From Populus alba (taxonomy: Eukaryota; Streptophyta; Magnoliopsida; Malpighiales; Salicaceae), in contig NC_133296.1 in assembly GCF_005239225.2 (NCBI RefSeq), positions 9,362,001 through 9,426,000 on the forward strand: DNA of 64,000 nt, read 5' to 3'. Below are positions 33,568-45,602 of the stretch, piece by piece (the stretch's first letter is position 1; every line of letters begins with the position of its first letter). The translations under genes were made by a program, and so were the position numbers. Under the pieces are notes generated by a model. The model had not been told where the DNA came from. It worked only from the letters and a program-made list of their open reading frames with translations, and did no database searches.

Positions 33568-36500
33568 ATGGCCGAAGAAGATAATCAATCGCTTCATAAT
33601 GAGAATAATGAGAATAACCGTATGAGAACACTTAGAGACCACATGAATCCCACAAGAACAAGTGCACCCTCATGCATAGTTTTCCTTCCTGATGCATCTC
33701 ATTTTAATTTTAAGCCAGGCATTATTCAACTTTTACCATCTTTTCATGGCTTAGACTTAGAAAATCCATACTTGCATTTAAGGGAATTTGAGGAGGTCTG
33801 TAATACCTATAATAACTCAAATTGTAGCATGAACACCATTCGATTAAAGCTTTTTCCTTTTTCATTAAAAGATAAAGCTAAAACATGGCTACAAAATTTG
33901 AGATCAGGATCCATTCGTGCTTGGGATGAAATGCAACAACAATTTTTAAAGAAGTTTTTTCCATCTCACAGAACAAATTCTTTCAAAAGACAAATCATCA
34001 CTTTCACTCAAAAACCAGGAGAAACATTTTACCAATGTTGGGATAGGTATCGAGATTTGCTTAATACTTGCCCTCATCATGGTTTTGAAACATGGAGATT
34101 GGTTTCACATTTTTATGAAGGTTTAACACCTAAAGATAGACAAATGATTGAATTGATGTGCAATGGAACTTTTGAAGATAAAGACCCTAATGAAGTAATG
34201 GAGTACCTAGACTTGCTAGCCGAAAATGCTCAAAATTGGGACACCACAGGTACTTATGAGGCACCAAGTAAAACTCAACCTCATACATCTAGTGGAGGTA
34301 TGCATAACCTTAGGGAAGATCATGACCTCCAAGCCAAGTTTGCATCTTTAGCTAGAAAAGTTGAAGCACTTGAATTGAAAAAGAGTGGTCAATTAAAATC
34401 TGTTCAGGACATTGTGTGTCAAATCTGTGAAACCAAGGAACACTCAACAAATGATTGTCCAACTTTGCCTTCTTTTAAGGAATGCCTCCATGAACAAGCC
34501 CATGCTTTAAACAGTTTCCAAAGACCCAACCATAACCCATACTCCCAAACGTATAACCCTGGTTAGAGAAATCACCCAAATTTTAGTTGGAAGAGTGATA
34601 GCAACAATGCACAAACTTCACAGCCACCGTTTCAAGCACACCATAATTTCCAAAATTCTCATGGATATGCACCTCCTTATGCTCCATCTCCTATAAGAAA
34701 TTTTGAGGAAACATTGCATGCATTCATTGAAAAGCAGGAGACAATCAACACTCAACTTGCTCAAAGCATGACCGATTTTAAAGATGCTCTTGCAAAATTA
34801 ACATCTGCTCTCAGTTTCCAAGAGAAAGGTAAGTTTCCATCTCAACCACAACAAAATCCAAAAGGGCAATACAATGCAAATGCGAGTTCTGGAAGCCAAC
34901 ACATGGATCAAGTCAAATCAGTCATCACTCTTCGTAGTGGTAAGGTTATTGAAAAACCCATTCTTGAACCTTGTGAGAAAGATGATGAGTCTATCTCTGA
35001 GGGTAAGGAAGGGGTTGAACCTGAACATTGCAAAGAGAAGGCTGATTCCCCACTAGCGCTTCCATTTCCTCATGCCATGACCAAGCAAAGGAAAGTCAAT
35101 CACAACTCTGAAATCTTTGAAACTTTCAAATCGGTAAGGATCAATATACCTTTGTTGGATGCTATTAAACAGGTTCCTTCCTATGCTAAATTTTTGAAAG
35201 ATCTGTGCACCGTGAAGAGAAAACTGAATGTGAAAAAGAAAGCCTTTTTAGCCGAACAAGTAAGTGCCATTCTTCAAAACAATAATGCTTTGAAATATAA
35301 AGACCCTAGTTGTCCTACAATTTCTTGCTTGATTGGAGAACATAAAATTAAAAGAGCCTTACTTGATCTTGGAGCTAGTGTGAATTTACTTCCATATTCA
35401 GTCTTTCAAAGTCTCAATCTAGGTGAGTTAAAACCAACTTCTTTTACTCTTTTACTTGCCGATAGATCTGTAAAAGTGCCTAGAGGAATAGTTGAGGATG
35501 TGTTAGTACAAGTTGATAAATTCATTTACCCTGTAGATTTTGTTGTCTTGGATACACAACCTGTTGAAGCATGGAATTCAATTCCTTTCATTTTAGGACG
35601 TCCATTTCTTACCACTTCTAATGCATTGATTAATTGTAGGAATGGACTGATGAAGCTATCATTTGGAGACATGACATTGGAAATGAATATTTTCAACATT
35701 TACAAGCAACCTGGAGATGATAATGATTTACAGGAAGTGGACTTTATTGAAAAATTAGTTCATGATCAATTTCAAACCACTTCTAGTGAAACTGAGATTG
35801 ATGAATCTGATGATTTGCAAATGGTCTACTTTCAGGAATCAAAGGCATGCAATTGGAGACCACAAATTGAAGAATTGCCACCATGATCAATTGAGCCCAT
35901 ACCTTCAAGTGTTCAACCACCAAAACTTGAATTGAAGCCGTTACCATTTAATCTCAAATACTCATTTTTGGGAGAAAATGAAACTTTTCCGGTAATAATC
36001 TCTTCCAAACTTAATGCACATCAAGAAGGTAAGTTATTACAGACTCTGAAAATGCACAAAAATGCATTAGGATGGACCATAGCTGATATAAAAGGAATTA
36101 GCCCTTTGATTTGCACACACAGGATTTATTTGGAGGAAAATGCTAAACCCTCTAGAGAAATGCAACGAAGGCTTAATCCTAATATGAAAGAAGTAGTGAA
36201 AAATGAAGTCATTAAGCTTCTAGATAATGAAATCATTTATCCTATTTCTGACAGCAAATGGGTAAGTCCTACCCAAGTTGTACCCAAAAAGTCTGGAGTT
36301 ATTGTGATAACAAATGAGAAGAATGAGTTAATTCCAACGAGGACTATTACTGGTTGGCGCATGTGCATTGACTATAGAAAACTTAATTCAATGACTAGAA
36401 AAGATCATTTTCCTTTACCTTTCATGGATCAAATCCTAGAAAGAGTTGCAGGTCATGAATTTTATTGTTTCCTAGATGGCTATTCAGGTTACAATCAAAT

Positions 36501-37287
36501 TGAAATTGCATTGGAAGATCAAGAGAAGACTACTTTCACATGTCCATTTGGTACTTTTGCATATCGAAGGATGCCTTTAAGATTATGTAATGCACCAGCC
36601 ACGTTTCAAAGATGCATGCTTAGCATATTCAGTGATATGGTTGAACGTTTTCTTGACATTTTTATGGATGGTTTTTATGTTTTTGGTGATTCATTTGATG
36701 ATTCTTTGACTAACTTAGAAAAGGTTTTGAGCAGGTGTGAAGAGAAGAATCTTGTATTGAATTGGGAAAAATGTCACTTTATGGTAACAAACGGCATTGT
36801 ACTTAGTCACATTGTTTCATCGAAAGGAATTGAGGTTGACAAATCTAAAATCGAGTTAAATGCCAACTTAGCAACACCAAAATCTGTTAAAGATGTTAGA
36901 TCATTCTTAGGACATGCTGGTTTTTACAGAAGGTTCATCAAAGATTTTAGTGTAATATCTAAGCCCTTGAGTAACCTTCTAACAAATGATAATATTTTTG
37001 AATGGACTGAACATTGTGAAGAAGCCTTTGTTAAACTTAAAAACTTGCTTACTTTTGCTCCTGTCATTCAACCTCCTGATTGGTCATTACCTTTTGAAAT
37101 AATGTGTGACGCTAGTGATTATGCCGTGGGTGCTGTCTTGGGACAAAGAAAAGATAAGAAGCCTTATGTGATTTACTATGCAAGTAAAACTTCATATAGT
37201 GCTTAAATGAATTACACCACCACTGAAAAAGAATTACTTGCAGTAGTATTTACTTGTGATAAATTCAGATCTTATCTTGTTGGCTCA
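33568..37287 (+). pseudogene. gag-protease-RT-RNase H of element A, one frame with three nonsense codons
   Basis: Starting at MAEEDNQ (ATG 33568; upstream residues to 33433 are open but less likely). Domains: Gag capsid (HLREFEEVCNTY, W-rich), CCHC zinc knuckle CQICETKEHSTNDC (about 34418-34460), protease with ALLDLGASVNLLP, RT (WRMCIDYRKLN to the catalytic box) and RNase H ([14 protein letters not shown]). The frame is shared by gag and pol. Stops: TAG 34564 (Trp in B), TGA 35884 (Arg in B), TAA 37204 (Gln in B). The RT catalytic box reads FMDG (36661-36672), losing the second Asp of the F/YxDD motif. Cut at 37287 by element B; the RNase H continues at 53740. Confidence 0.9.
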
Positions 37288-38921
37288 TGATTAGTACTTA
37301 AAAGTGCATTCTCATTAAGGTTTTATATCATCGTATTGCACTAAAGTATCATTAAATTCCCTAACTACAACATGTTTTATAATAACAAGTCTGATAATAT
37401 AATATATCTTTAATTTATGGTAAATACTTATTTTGAATGCAGGTATATCTCACAATTCAAAGGATTTATTGATGTGATTAACTATTGAAAGTGAAGAGAC
37501 AAAAAAGAGGACTAGGCTAAGAGAAGAGATGCTGGTTCAATTCCAAACTCGAACACCATTCGGTTATTGGATCATAACTGGAGTTGTAGAACAAAGGGCT
37601 CTAATTATGATGTTAGCAATGACGTTTTGACCAGCCAACAATATCAATAACCAGCCAACAATGTCAAGAACCAACAGCCAACATTGTCAAAAACCAGCCA
37701 CCAAATCAATGGTTGGCCACCAACTAAATAGTTTGTCAACCAATCAATAGTTCTAATTTTTAGCCTATAAAAGGAGGCATTTGCCATGTATTCAGATATA
37801 TTATTTTTCAGATCAAAATCATCTTCTTGCTTTCTCTCTTTGTAATGTTCAAGTTTTCTTTCATGCTATATTAATCTCTTGTTTATGCTTTTTCATTTCC
37901 TTTCCTATACTTAGTTAACTTATATCATGTTTATGTTTTTATATTGTTTATTTATGTTTTTCTTCTTCATTATGTTTAGCTAAGTTAATTGTGTCAAGGT
38001 GAAAAGGTTTCACTAGTGGTGTTAGAATAGATATAATATAAACTCAACATGGACTTTAATGTTTATATCCAAGAAAGATTGTTATTAACATGTTTTATCT
38101 TTTTATCTTACTAATTCTTAATACCTTGCTTAATGGTTAATCTAGATTTGTGTTGTATAACACTTGGTACATCAAATGCTTGATCCTTCATAGTTTTCGG
38201 CCGACATCATTATTATGATAGGAACTTGATTTGTTGTTAACATAAGCTAGCAACATGAATGCTTGATGATATTTATAAGTATGGTGTTACTTAGATAAGA
38301 TAATTAATATGATTATGTTAACAATTTATAATGAGCTAATAACGATAAATCATCCGATTGGAACCTCCTTTGTGTGTAGTTTCCAGTTGAGTAATAAAAA
38401 GAGTTTTATATTATATTTATTTGAAATACCATTGGTGAATCCTCTAACCTTGACATTTGTTTTATTATTGTTTAATCCTTACATCAACCTTACCTCTCAA
38501 AGCTCTCTTTATTATTACTACTACTATTATTATTATTTACATTCTTGTTTATATTATATATACGTTAAGTATGCTCTGTGTTTGATCAAGGATCCTGACA
38601 TTGTTGGTCTTGCCTTGTTCATTCGCATCAGAAATTTGTTTATATTATATAATATATCTCTTTAATATTTTCATAAACTCAGTATATAGGCTGAAAACCT
38701 GTGACCTGATCTTTCAGATCATTCTCAGGTATAACAACGCCACGTACTGAGTATTATTATTATTACTCTTAATATTACTATTACTATTGTTGTTGTTATC
38801 GTGTTGTTATTTATAATTTATACAATTAACCTCCCTGTGGTTCGACCCCGGTCTTGCCGGGTTATTTATTACTTCGACACTCCCGCACTTGGGAGAAGAC
38901 ATCAATCTTTTGGTCGTGTCA
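37288..38921 (+). repeat. 5' LTR of element B (1,634 bp)
   Basis: Ends TGATTAGTACTT...GGTCGTGTCA. Compared with the 3' LTR it lacks one block of about 242 bp after 'gagttgtagaac' (near 37591), joining directly to 'aaagggctctaatt'. Otherwise the two are nearly identical. Confidence 0.9.
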
Positions 38922-38927
38922 AGTTTT

Positions 38928-38945
38928 TGGCGCCGTTGCCGGGGA
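38928..38945 (+). promoter_or_regulatory. Primer-binding site of element B, tRNA-Asp type
   Basis: TGGCGCCGTTGCCGGGGA; the first 17 bases exactly complement the CCA end of plant tRNA-Asp. It starts six bases after the LTR. Confidence 0.95.
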
Positions 38946-39122
38946 AGGTAAGTATTGTATAAATTATATATTTCTTTTATTTTCTTTTGTTTTTACTTTT
39001 ATTTGTTTTTCTAATTTTTGTTCTTTTTCTTTTTCTTTTCTTTTCTGTGCACTTGCATGAGAGTTTGGACACGTACATTAAGTGGTAGACTTTCTAGGAA
39101 ATCCTCATTTTCTTTAGAAAAC

Positions 39123-41738
39123 ATGGCCGAAGAAGATAACCAATCAATTCATAATGAGAATAATGAGAATAATCGTGCGAGAACACTTAAAGATCACATG
39201 AATCCAATAAGGACAAGTGCACCATCATGTATTGTTTTTCCTCCTGATGCGTCTCATTTTAATTTTAAGCCAGGTATTATTCAACTTTTACCCACTTTTC
39301 ATGGCTTAGAATTAGAAAATCCATACTTGCATTTAAGAGAATTTGAAGAAGTTTGTAACACCTATAATGACTTAAATTGTAGCATGAACACCATCAGATT
39401 AAAGCTTTTTCCTTTTTCATTAAAAGATAAAGCTAAAACATGGCTACAAAATATTAGGTCAGGATCCATTCGTGCTTGGGATGAAATGCAACAACAGTTT
39501 TTAAAGAAGTTTTTCCCTTCTCACAGAACAAACTCTTTCAAAAGACAAATCACCACTTTCACTCAAAAACCAGGAGAAACATTTTACAATTGTTGGGATA
39601 GATATAAAGACTTGCTTAACACCTGTCCTCATCATGGTTTTGAAAGATGGAGATTGGTTTCACAATTTTATGAAGGGTTAACACCTAAAGATAGGCAAAT
39701 GGTGGAATTGATGTGCAATGGAACTTTTGAAGATAAAGACCCTGATGAAGTAATGGAGTACCTAGACTTGCTAGCTGAAAATGCTCAAAATTGGGACACC
39801 ACAGGCACGTGTGAGGCACCAGGTAAAACTCAACCTCATACATCTAATGGAGGCATGTACAACCTTAGGGAAGATCATGACCTCCAAGCCAAATTTACAT
39901 CTTTAGCTAAAAAAGTTGAGGCACTAGAATTAAAAAAGAGTGGTCAGTTAAAATCTATTCAAGAAATTGTGTGTCAAATTTGTGAAACTAATGAACACTC
40001 AACCAATGATTGTCCAACTTTGCCTTCTTTTAAGGAATGTCTCCATGAACAAGCCAGTGCTTCAAATAGTTTTCAAAGGCCAATTCATAACCCATACTCG
40101 CAAACGTATAACCCTGGTTGGAGAAATCACCCAAATTTTAGTTGGAAGAGTGGTAACAATAATGCACAAACTTCACAGCCACCATTTCAAGCACACCATA
40201 ATTTTCAAAATTCTCATGGATATGCACCTCCTTATGTTCCCCCTCCTAGAAGAAATCTTGAGGAAACACTGCATACATTCATTGAAAAGCAAGAGACAAT
40301 CAACACTCAAAATGCTCAAACCATGGCAGATCTAAAAGATACTCTTGCAAAGTTCACATCTGCTCTTAGTTTTTAGGAGAAAGGTAAGTTTCCATCTCAA
40401 CCACAACAAAATCCCAAAGGGCAATACAATTCAAGTGCAAGTGGTTCCGGAAACCAACATATGGATCAAGTCAAATCAGTCACTACTCTCAGTAGTGGTA
40501 AGGTTATTGAAAAACCCACTCTTGAACCTTGTGAGAAAGATGAAGAGTCTATCTTTGAGGGTAAGGAAGGGGTTGAACCTGAACATTGCAAAGAAAAGGC
40601 TGATTCACCGTCAGCACTTCCATTTCCTCATGCCATGACCAAACAAAGGAAAGTCAATCATAATTCTGAAATCTTTGAGACTTTCAAACAGGTAAAGATC
40701 AATATACCTTTGTTAGATGCTATTAAACAGGTACCGTCTTATGCTAAATTTTTGAAAGATCTGTGCACTGTGAAAAGAAAACTGAATGTGAAAAAGAAAG
40801 CCTTTTTAGCCAAACAAGTAAGTGTCATTCTTCAGAATGATAATGCTTTGAAATATAAAGACCCTGGTTGTCCTACAATTTCTTGCTTTATTGGAGAACA
40901 TAAAATTGACAGAGCTTTACTTGATCTTGGAGCTAGTGTGAATTTACTTCCATATTCGGTTTTTCAAAGTCTCAATCTAGGTGAGTTGAAACCTACTTCT
41001 GTAACTCTTTTACTTGCTGATAGATATGTAAAAGTGCCTAGAGGAATAGTTGAAGATGTGTTAGTACAAGTTGATAAATTCATCTTTCCTGTGGATTTTA
41101 TTGTGTTGGATACACAACCTGTTGAAGCATGCAATCCAATTCCTGTTATTTTAGGACGTCCATTTCTTGCAACCTCTAATGCATTAATTAATTGTAGGAA
41201 TGGAGTGATGAAGTTATCTTTTGGAAACATGACATTGGAGATGAATGTTTTTAACATTTACAAGCAACCTGGAGATGATAATGATTTACAGGAAGTAGAT
41301 TTTATTGAAAAATTAATCTATGATCAATTTGAAAATTCTTCTAGTGAAATTGAGTTTAATGAATCTGAAGATTTGCAAATGGTTTATTTTCAGGAAAAGT
41401 CAAAGGCAAATAGTTGGAGACCGAAAATTGAGGAATTGCCACCACGATCAATTGAGTCCATACCTTCAAGTGTTCAACCACCAAAACCAGATTTGAAGCC
41501 ATTACCATTTAATCTCAAATACTCATTTTTGGGAGAAAATGAAACTTTTCCAGTAATAATTTCTTCCAGACTTAATGTTCATCAAGAAGGTAAGTTATTA
41601 CAGACTCTGAAAATGCACAAAAAAGCATTAGGATGGACCATAGCTGACATAAAAGGAATTAGCCCTTTGATTTGCACACACAAGATTTATTTGGAGGAAA
41701 ATGCTAAACCATCTAGAGAAAATGCAACGAAGGCTTAA
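39123..41738 (+). pseudogene. gag-protease and start of RT, element B (one in-frame TAG)
   Basis: From MAEEDNQ (ATG 39123). Gag capsid to about residue 250, CCHC zinc knuckle CQICETNEHSTNDC, then a Pro/Asn-rich linker. TAG at 40374-40376 follows TSALSF; element A has a Gln codon (CAA) here. The same frame continues from 40377 through the protease (ALLDLGASVNLLP, then [18 protein letters not shown]) into the RT N-terminus (GWTIADIKGISPLICTHKIY). At 41712 an extra A shifts the frame; this lies in the error-rich copy next to the gap and is probably an assembly error. Gag forms the particle and the protease cleaves the polyprotein. Confidence 0.85.
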
Positions 41739-44700
41739 TCCTAATATGAAAGAAGTAGTGAAAAATGAAAGTCATTAAGCTTCTAGATAATGGAATCATT
41801 TTATCCTTATTTCTGACAGCAAATGGGTAAGTCCTACCCAAGTTGTACCCAAAAAGTCTGGAGTTACTGTGATAACAAATGAGAAGAATGAGTTAATTCC
41901 AACGAGGACTAATTACTGGTTGGCGCATGTGCATTTGACTATAGAAAACTTAATTCAATGACTAGAAAAGATCATTTTCCTTTACCTTTCATGGATCAAA
42001 TTCTAGAAAGAGTTGCAGGTCATGAATTTTATTGTTTTCTAGATGGTTATTCAGGTTACAACCAAATTGAAATTGCATTTGAAGATCAAGAGAAAACTAC
42101 TTTCACATGTCCATTTTTGGTACATTTGCATATCGAAGGATGCCTTTTGGATTATGTAATTGCACCAGCCACGTTTCAAAGATGCATGCTTAGCATATTC
42201 AGTGATATGGTTGAACGTTTTTCTTGAAATTTTTATGGATAACTTTTCTGTTTTTGGTGATTCATTTCGATGATTGTTTAAATAACTTGGAAAAGGTTTT
42301 GAACAGGTGTGAAGAGAAGAATCTTGTGCTGAATTGGGAAAAATGTCATTTTATGGTAACAAATGGTATTGTTCTTGGTCACATTGTTTCAATCAATAGG
42401 AATTGAGGTTGACAAATCTAAATCGAGTTAATTGCCACTTACCAGCACAAAATCTATTAAAAATGTTAGATCATTCTTAGGACATGCTGGTTTTTAATAG
42501 AAGGTTCATCAAAGATTTAGTGTAATATCTAAGCCATTATGTAACCTTCTAACAAAGGATAATGTTTTTGAATGGACTGAACATTGTGAAGAAGCCTTTG
42601 TTAAACTTAAAAGCTTGCTTTACTTCTGCTCCTGTCATTCAACCTCCTGATTGGTCATTACCTTTTGAAATAATGTGTGATGCTGCTAGTGATTATGCCG
42701 TGGGTGCTGTTTTAGGACAAAGAAAAAGACAAGAAACCTTATGTGATTTATTATGCAAGTAAAACTTTAATAATACTCAAATGAATTACACTACCACTGA
42801 AAAGGAATTACTTGCAGTAGTATTTGCATGTGAAAAATTCAGATCTTATCTTGTTGGCTCACCTGTTATTGTTTTTAGCGATCATGCAGCGTTGAAATAT
42901 CTTCTTTCTAAGAAGGATTTTAAGGCTAGATTGGTGTGGTGGATTTTGTTACTTCAAGAATTCGATATCACAATCAAGGATAAGAAAGGCACCGAAAATG
43001 TTGTCGCAGATCATTTGTCAAGATTGACAACTGATTCAAGATCTGACATCACACCAATTAATGACTACTTTCCTGATGAATCTTTACTTTCCGTCTCTAT
43101 AATGCCTTGGTTTGCTAATATTGTTAATTTTCTTGTTTCAGGACATTTGCCAGCTCATTGGAGTACTCAAGACAAAAGAAAGTTCTTGAACGAAGTGAAG
43201 AACTTTTATTGGGATGACCCTTATTCAAATATTGTCCTGATCAAATATTTCGAAGATGCATTCCCGACAATGAGATAAGTAGTGTTATTAAATTTTGTCA
43301 TTCTGAGGCATGTGGGGGTCATTTCTCATCAAGAAAAACAACTGCAAAAATCTTACAATGTGGATTTTATTGGCCCACCATGTTTAAAGATACGCATGCA
43401 TTCTGCAAAACTTGTGAAAACTGTCAAAAGTTAGGATCTATTTCAAAACGTCACATGATGCCTTTAAATACTATTCTTGTCATTGAAATCTTTGACTATT
43501 GGGGTATAGATTTTATGGGTCCATTTTCCTCCATCATTTGGTTTTTGTTTACATATTAGTCGCAGTAGACTATGTTTCAAAATGGATAGAGGCAATTCCA
43601 AGTCGTAATAATGATCATAAAACAGTGATCAAGTTTTTAAAAGAAAATATTTTGAGTCGATTTGGAATCCTCGGGCCATGATAAGTGGTGGTGGAACACA
43701 TTTTCTGTAACAAGTCATTTGAGTCTTTAATGAAGAAATATGGAATTACAACACAAAGTTACCACCCCTTATCACCCCCAGACAAATGGACAAGTAGAAC
43801 TTTTAAATAGGGAGATCAAACAAATCTTGGAGATAACAGTTAACCCTAATAGGAAAGACTGGTCTTTAAGACTTAATGATGCACTTTGGGCTTATCGAAC
43901 TGCTTATAAAACATCATTAGGTATGTCACCTTATAGACTAGTTTATGGGAAACCTTGTCACTTGCCTGTGGAAATTGAACATAAAGCTTATTGGGCTATT
44001 AAAGCTTTCAATTCAAAACATTGATGATGCTAGTCAGCTGCGAAAATTGCAAATAAATGAGCTTGAGGAAATTAAGAAATGATGCATATGACAATTAAGA
44101 AATCATAAAGCAAGAATCAAAGAACTTTCATGAACAAGAAGATACTGAGAAAAACATTTTAATGTTGGTCAAAAGTCTTGCTTTATATTCTGACTCATTT
44201 ATTTCCTGGAAACTAAAGATCAAGATGGAGCGGTCCTTTCATTGTGAAACATGTGTATCCATATGGGGGCCTGTGATATTTGAGAATCCAAAATGGCAAT
44301 GTTTTTCAAGGTAAATGGGCATCGTTTGAAAGTTTATATTTGACAATTTTTCAGTTGAAAATGACTCTATTGAATTGAGTGATCCTGTATATTAAAGATT
44401 GATTCTTTTTCTACATTGTTTTGTGTTTTGGTGTAATAACTTTTTGTTTTTGCTAGTCTCTCTTTCACGTCCCGGTCAAATGGCGGATAACGGTAACTCC
44501 GTGACTTAAGTTGGTTCTTTTCAGCTTTCCAAATTTACTGATTTTTGTATTATATTTGTACAATTCCTCTGCTTTTTCTCCCTTCTTTTGAATCTTTTTC
44601 CCCAATTCTTCATTTGAAAATGGAACACACTCTTGAAAAGTTGAAAAGGTATTTTTCCCGCTCTACCTCTAAATGCAATTACAAAAATTTACCGTGCTAG

Positions 44701-45095
44701 GTGTGCAAGATTGAGGTTGTTAATGAATCATGGAATTCCTCAAGATATTCCGCTGGCGTTTAATTGAAGCAAAGGTTCGATTATCAGGTGAGTCCTCTAA
44801 TTCTTTCATTTCACACATGCCTGGAACAGGTACAAGCAGCACTTTTGCAAAGAAACGTCGTGCAAAACGACTGAAAGTCCTATCACATATTGTGCCAGAT
44901 GGACTTGTAATGTGACATGTCGTTCTTTAGGAATGGTAATCTGTAAACCGTGCCGAAGATAAGATACAATTCATTAAGGATGGCCTGATGTAAGGGGTCC
45001 TTAGATAATCTTTTGTTGACCCCTTGAGACGCATCCTAGTGGAGAGTTGTGCAATCGTGTCATTCAATGATTTTATGGCCACAATTCCATAAAGA
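41051..45095 (+). other. Error-rich duplicate of 45596-49593 (probable assembly artefact)
   Basis: This 4,045-base stretch repeats 45596-49593 (3,998 bases) and ends exactly at the N gap, while the other copy begins exactly after it. It covers the protease end, RT, RNase H, integrase, spacer and most of ORF2. Differences are mainly single-base insertions, often in homopolymers (41712 GAGAAAATG against GAGAAATG; 42114 CATTTTTGG against CATTTGG). The pattern fits the uncorrected end of a long-read contig that was not merged with its neighbour. Confidence 0.85.
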
Positions 45096-45595
45096 NNNNN
45101 NNNNNNNNNNNNNNNNNNNNNNNNNNNNNNNNNNNNNNNNNNNNNNNNNNNNNNNNNNNNNNNNNNNNNNNNNNNNNNNNNNNNNNNNNNNNNNNNNNNN
45201 NNNNNNNNNNNNNNNNNNNNNNNNNNNNNNNNNNNNNNNNNNNNNNNNNNNNNNNNNNNNNNNNNNNNNNNNNNNNNNNNNNNNNNNNNNNNNNNNNNNN
45301 NNNNNNNNNNNNNNNNNNNNNNNNNNNNNNNNNNNNNNNNNNNNNNNNNNNNNNNNNNNNNNNNNNNNNNNNNNNNNNNNNNNNNNNNNNNNNNNNNNNN
45401 NNNNNNNNNNNNNNNNNNNNNNNNNNNNNNNNNNNNNNNNNNNNNNNNNNNNNNNNNNNNNNNNNNNNNNNNNNNNNNNNNNNNNNNNNNNNNNNNNNNN
45501 NNNNNNNNNNNNNNNNNNNNNNNNNNNNNNNNNNNNNNNNNNNNNNNNNNNNNNNNNNNNNNNNNNNNNNNNNNNNNNNNNNNNNNNNNNNNNNN
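45096..45595. other. Assembly gap, 500 N
   Basis: Exactly 500 undetermined bases, the round number used for gaps of unknown length. Any translation across it is meaningless. Confidence 0.99.
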
Positions 45596-45602
45596 TGAAG
45601 AT

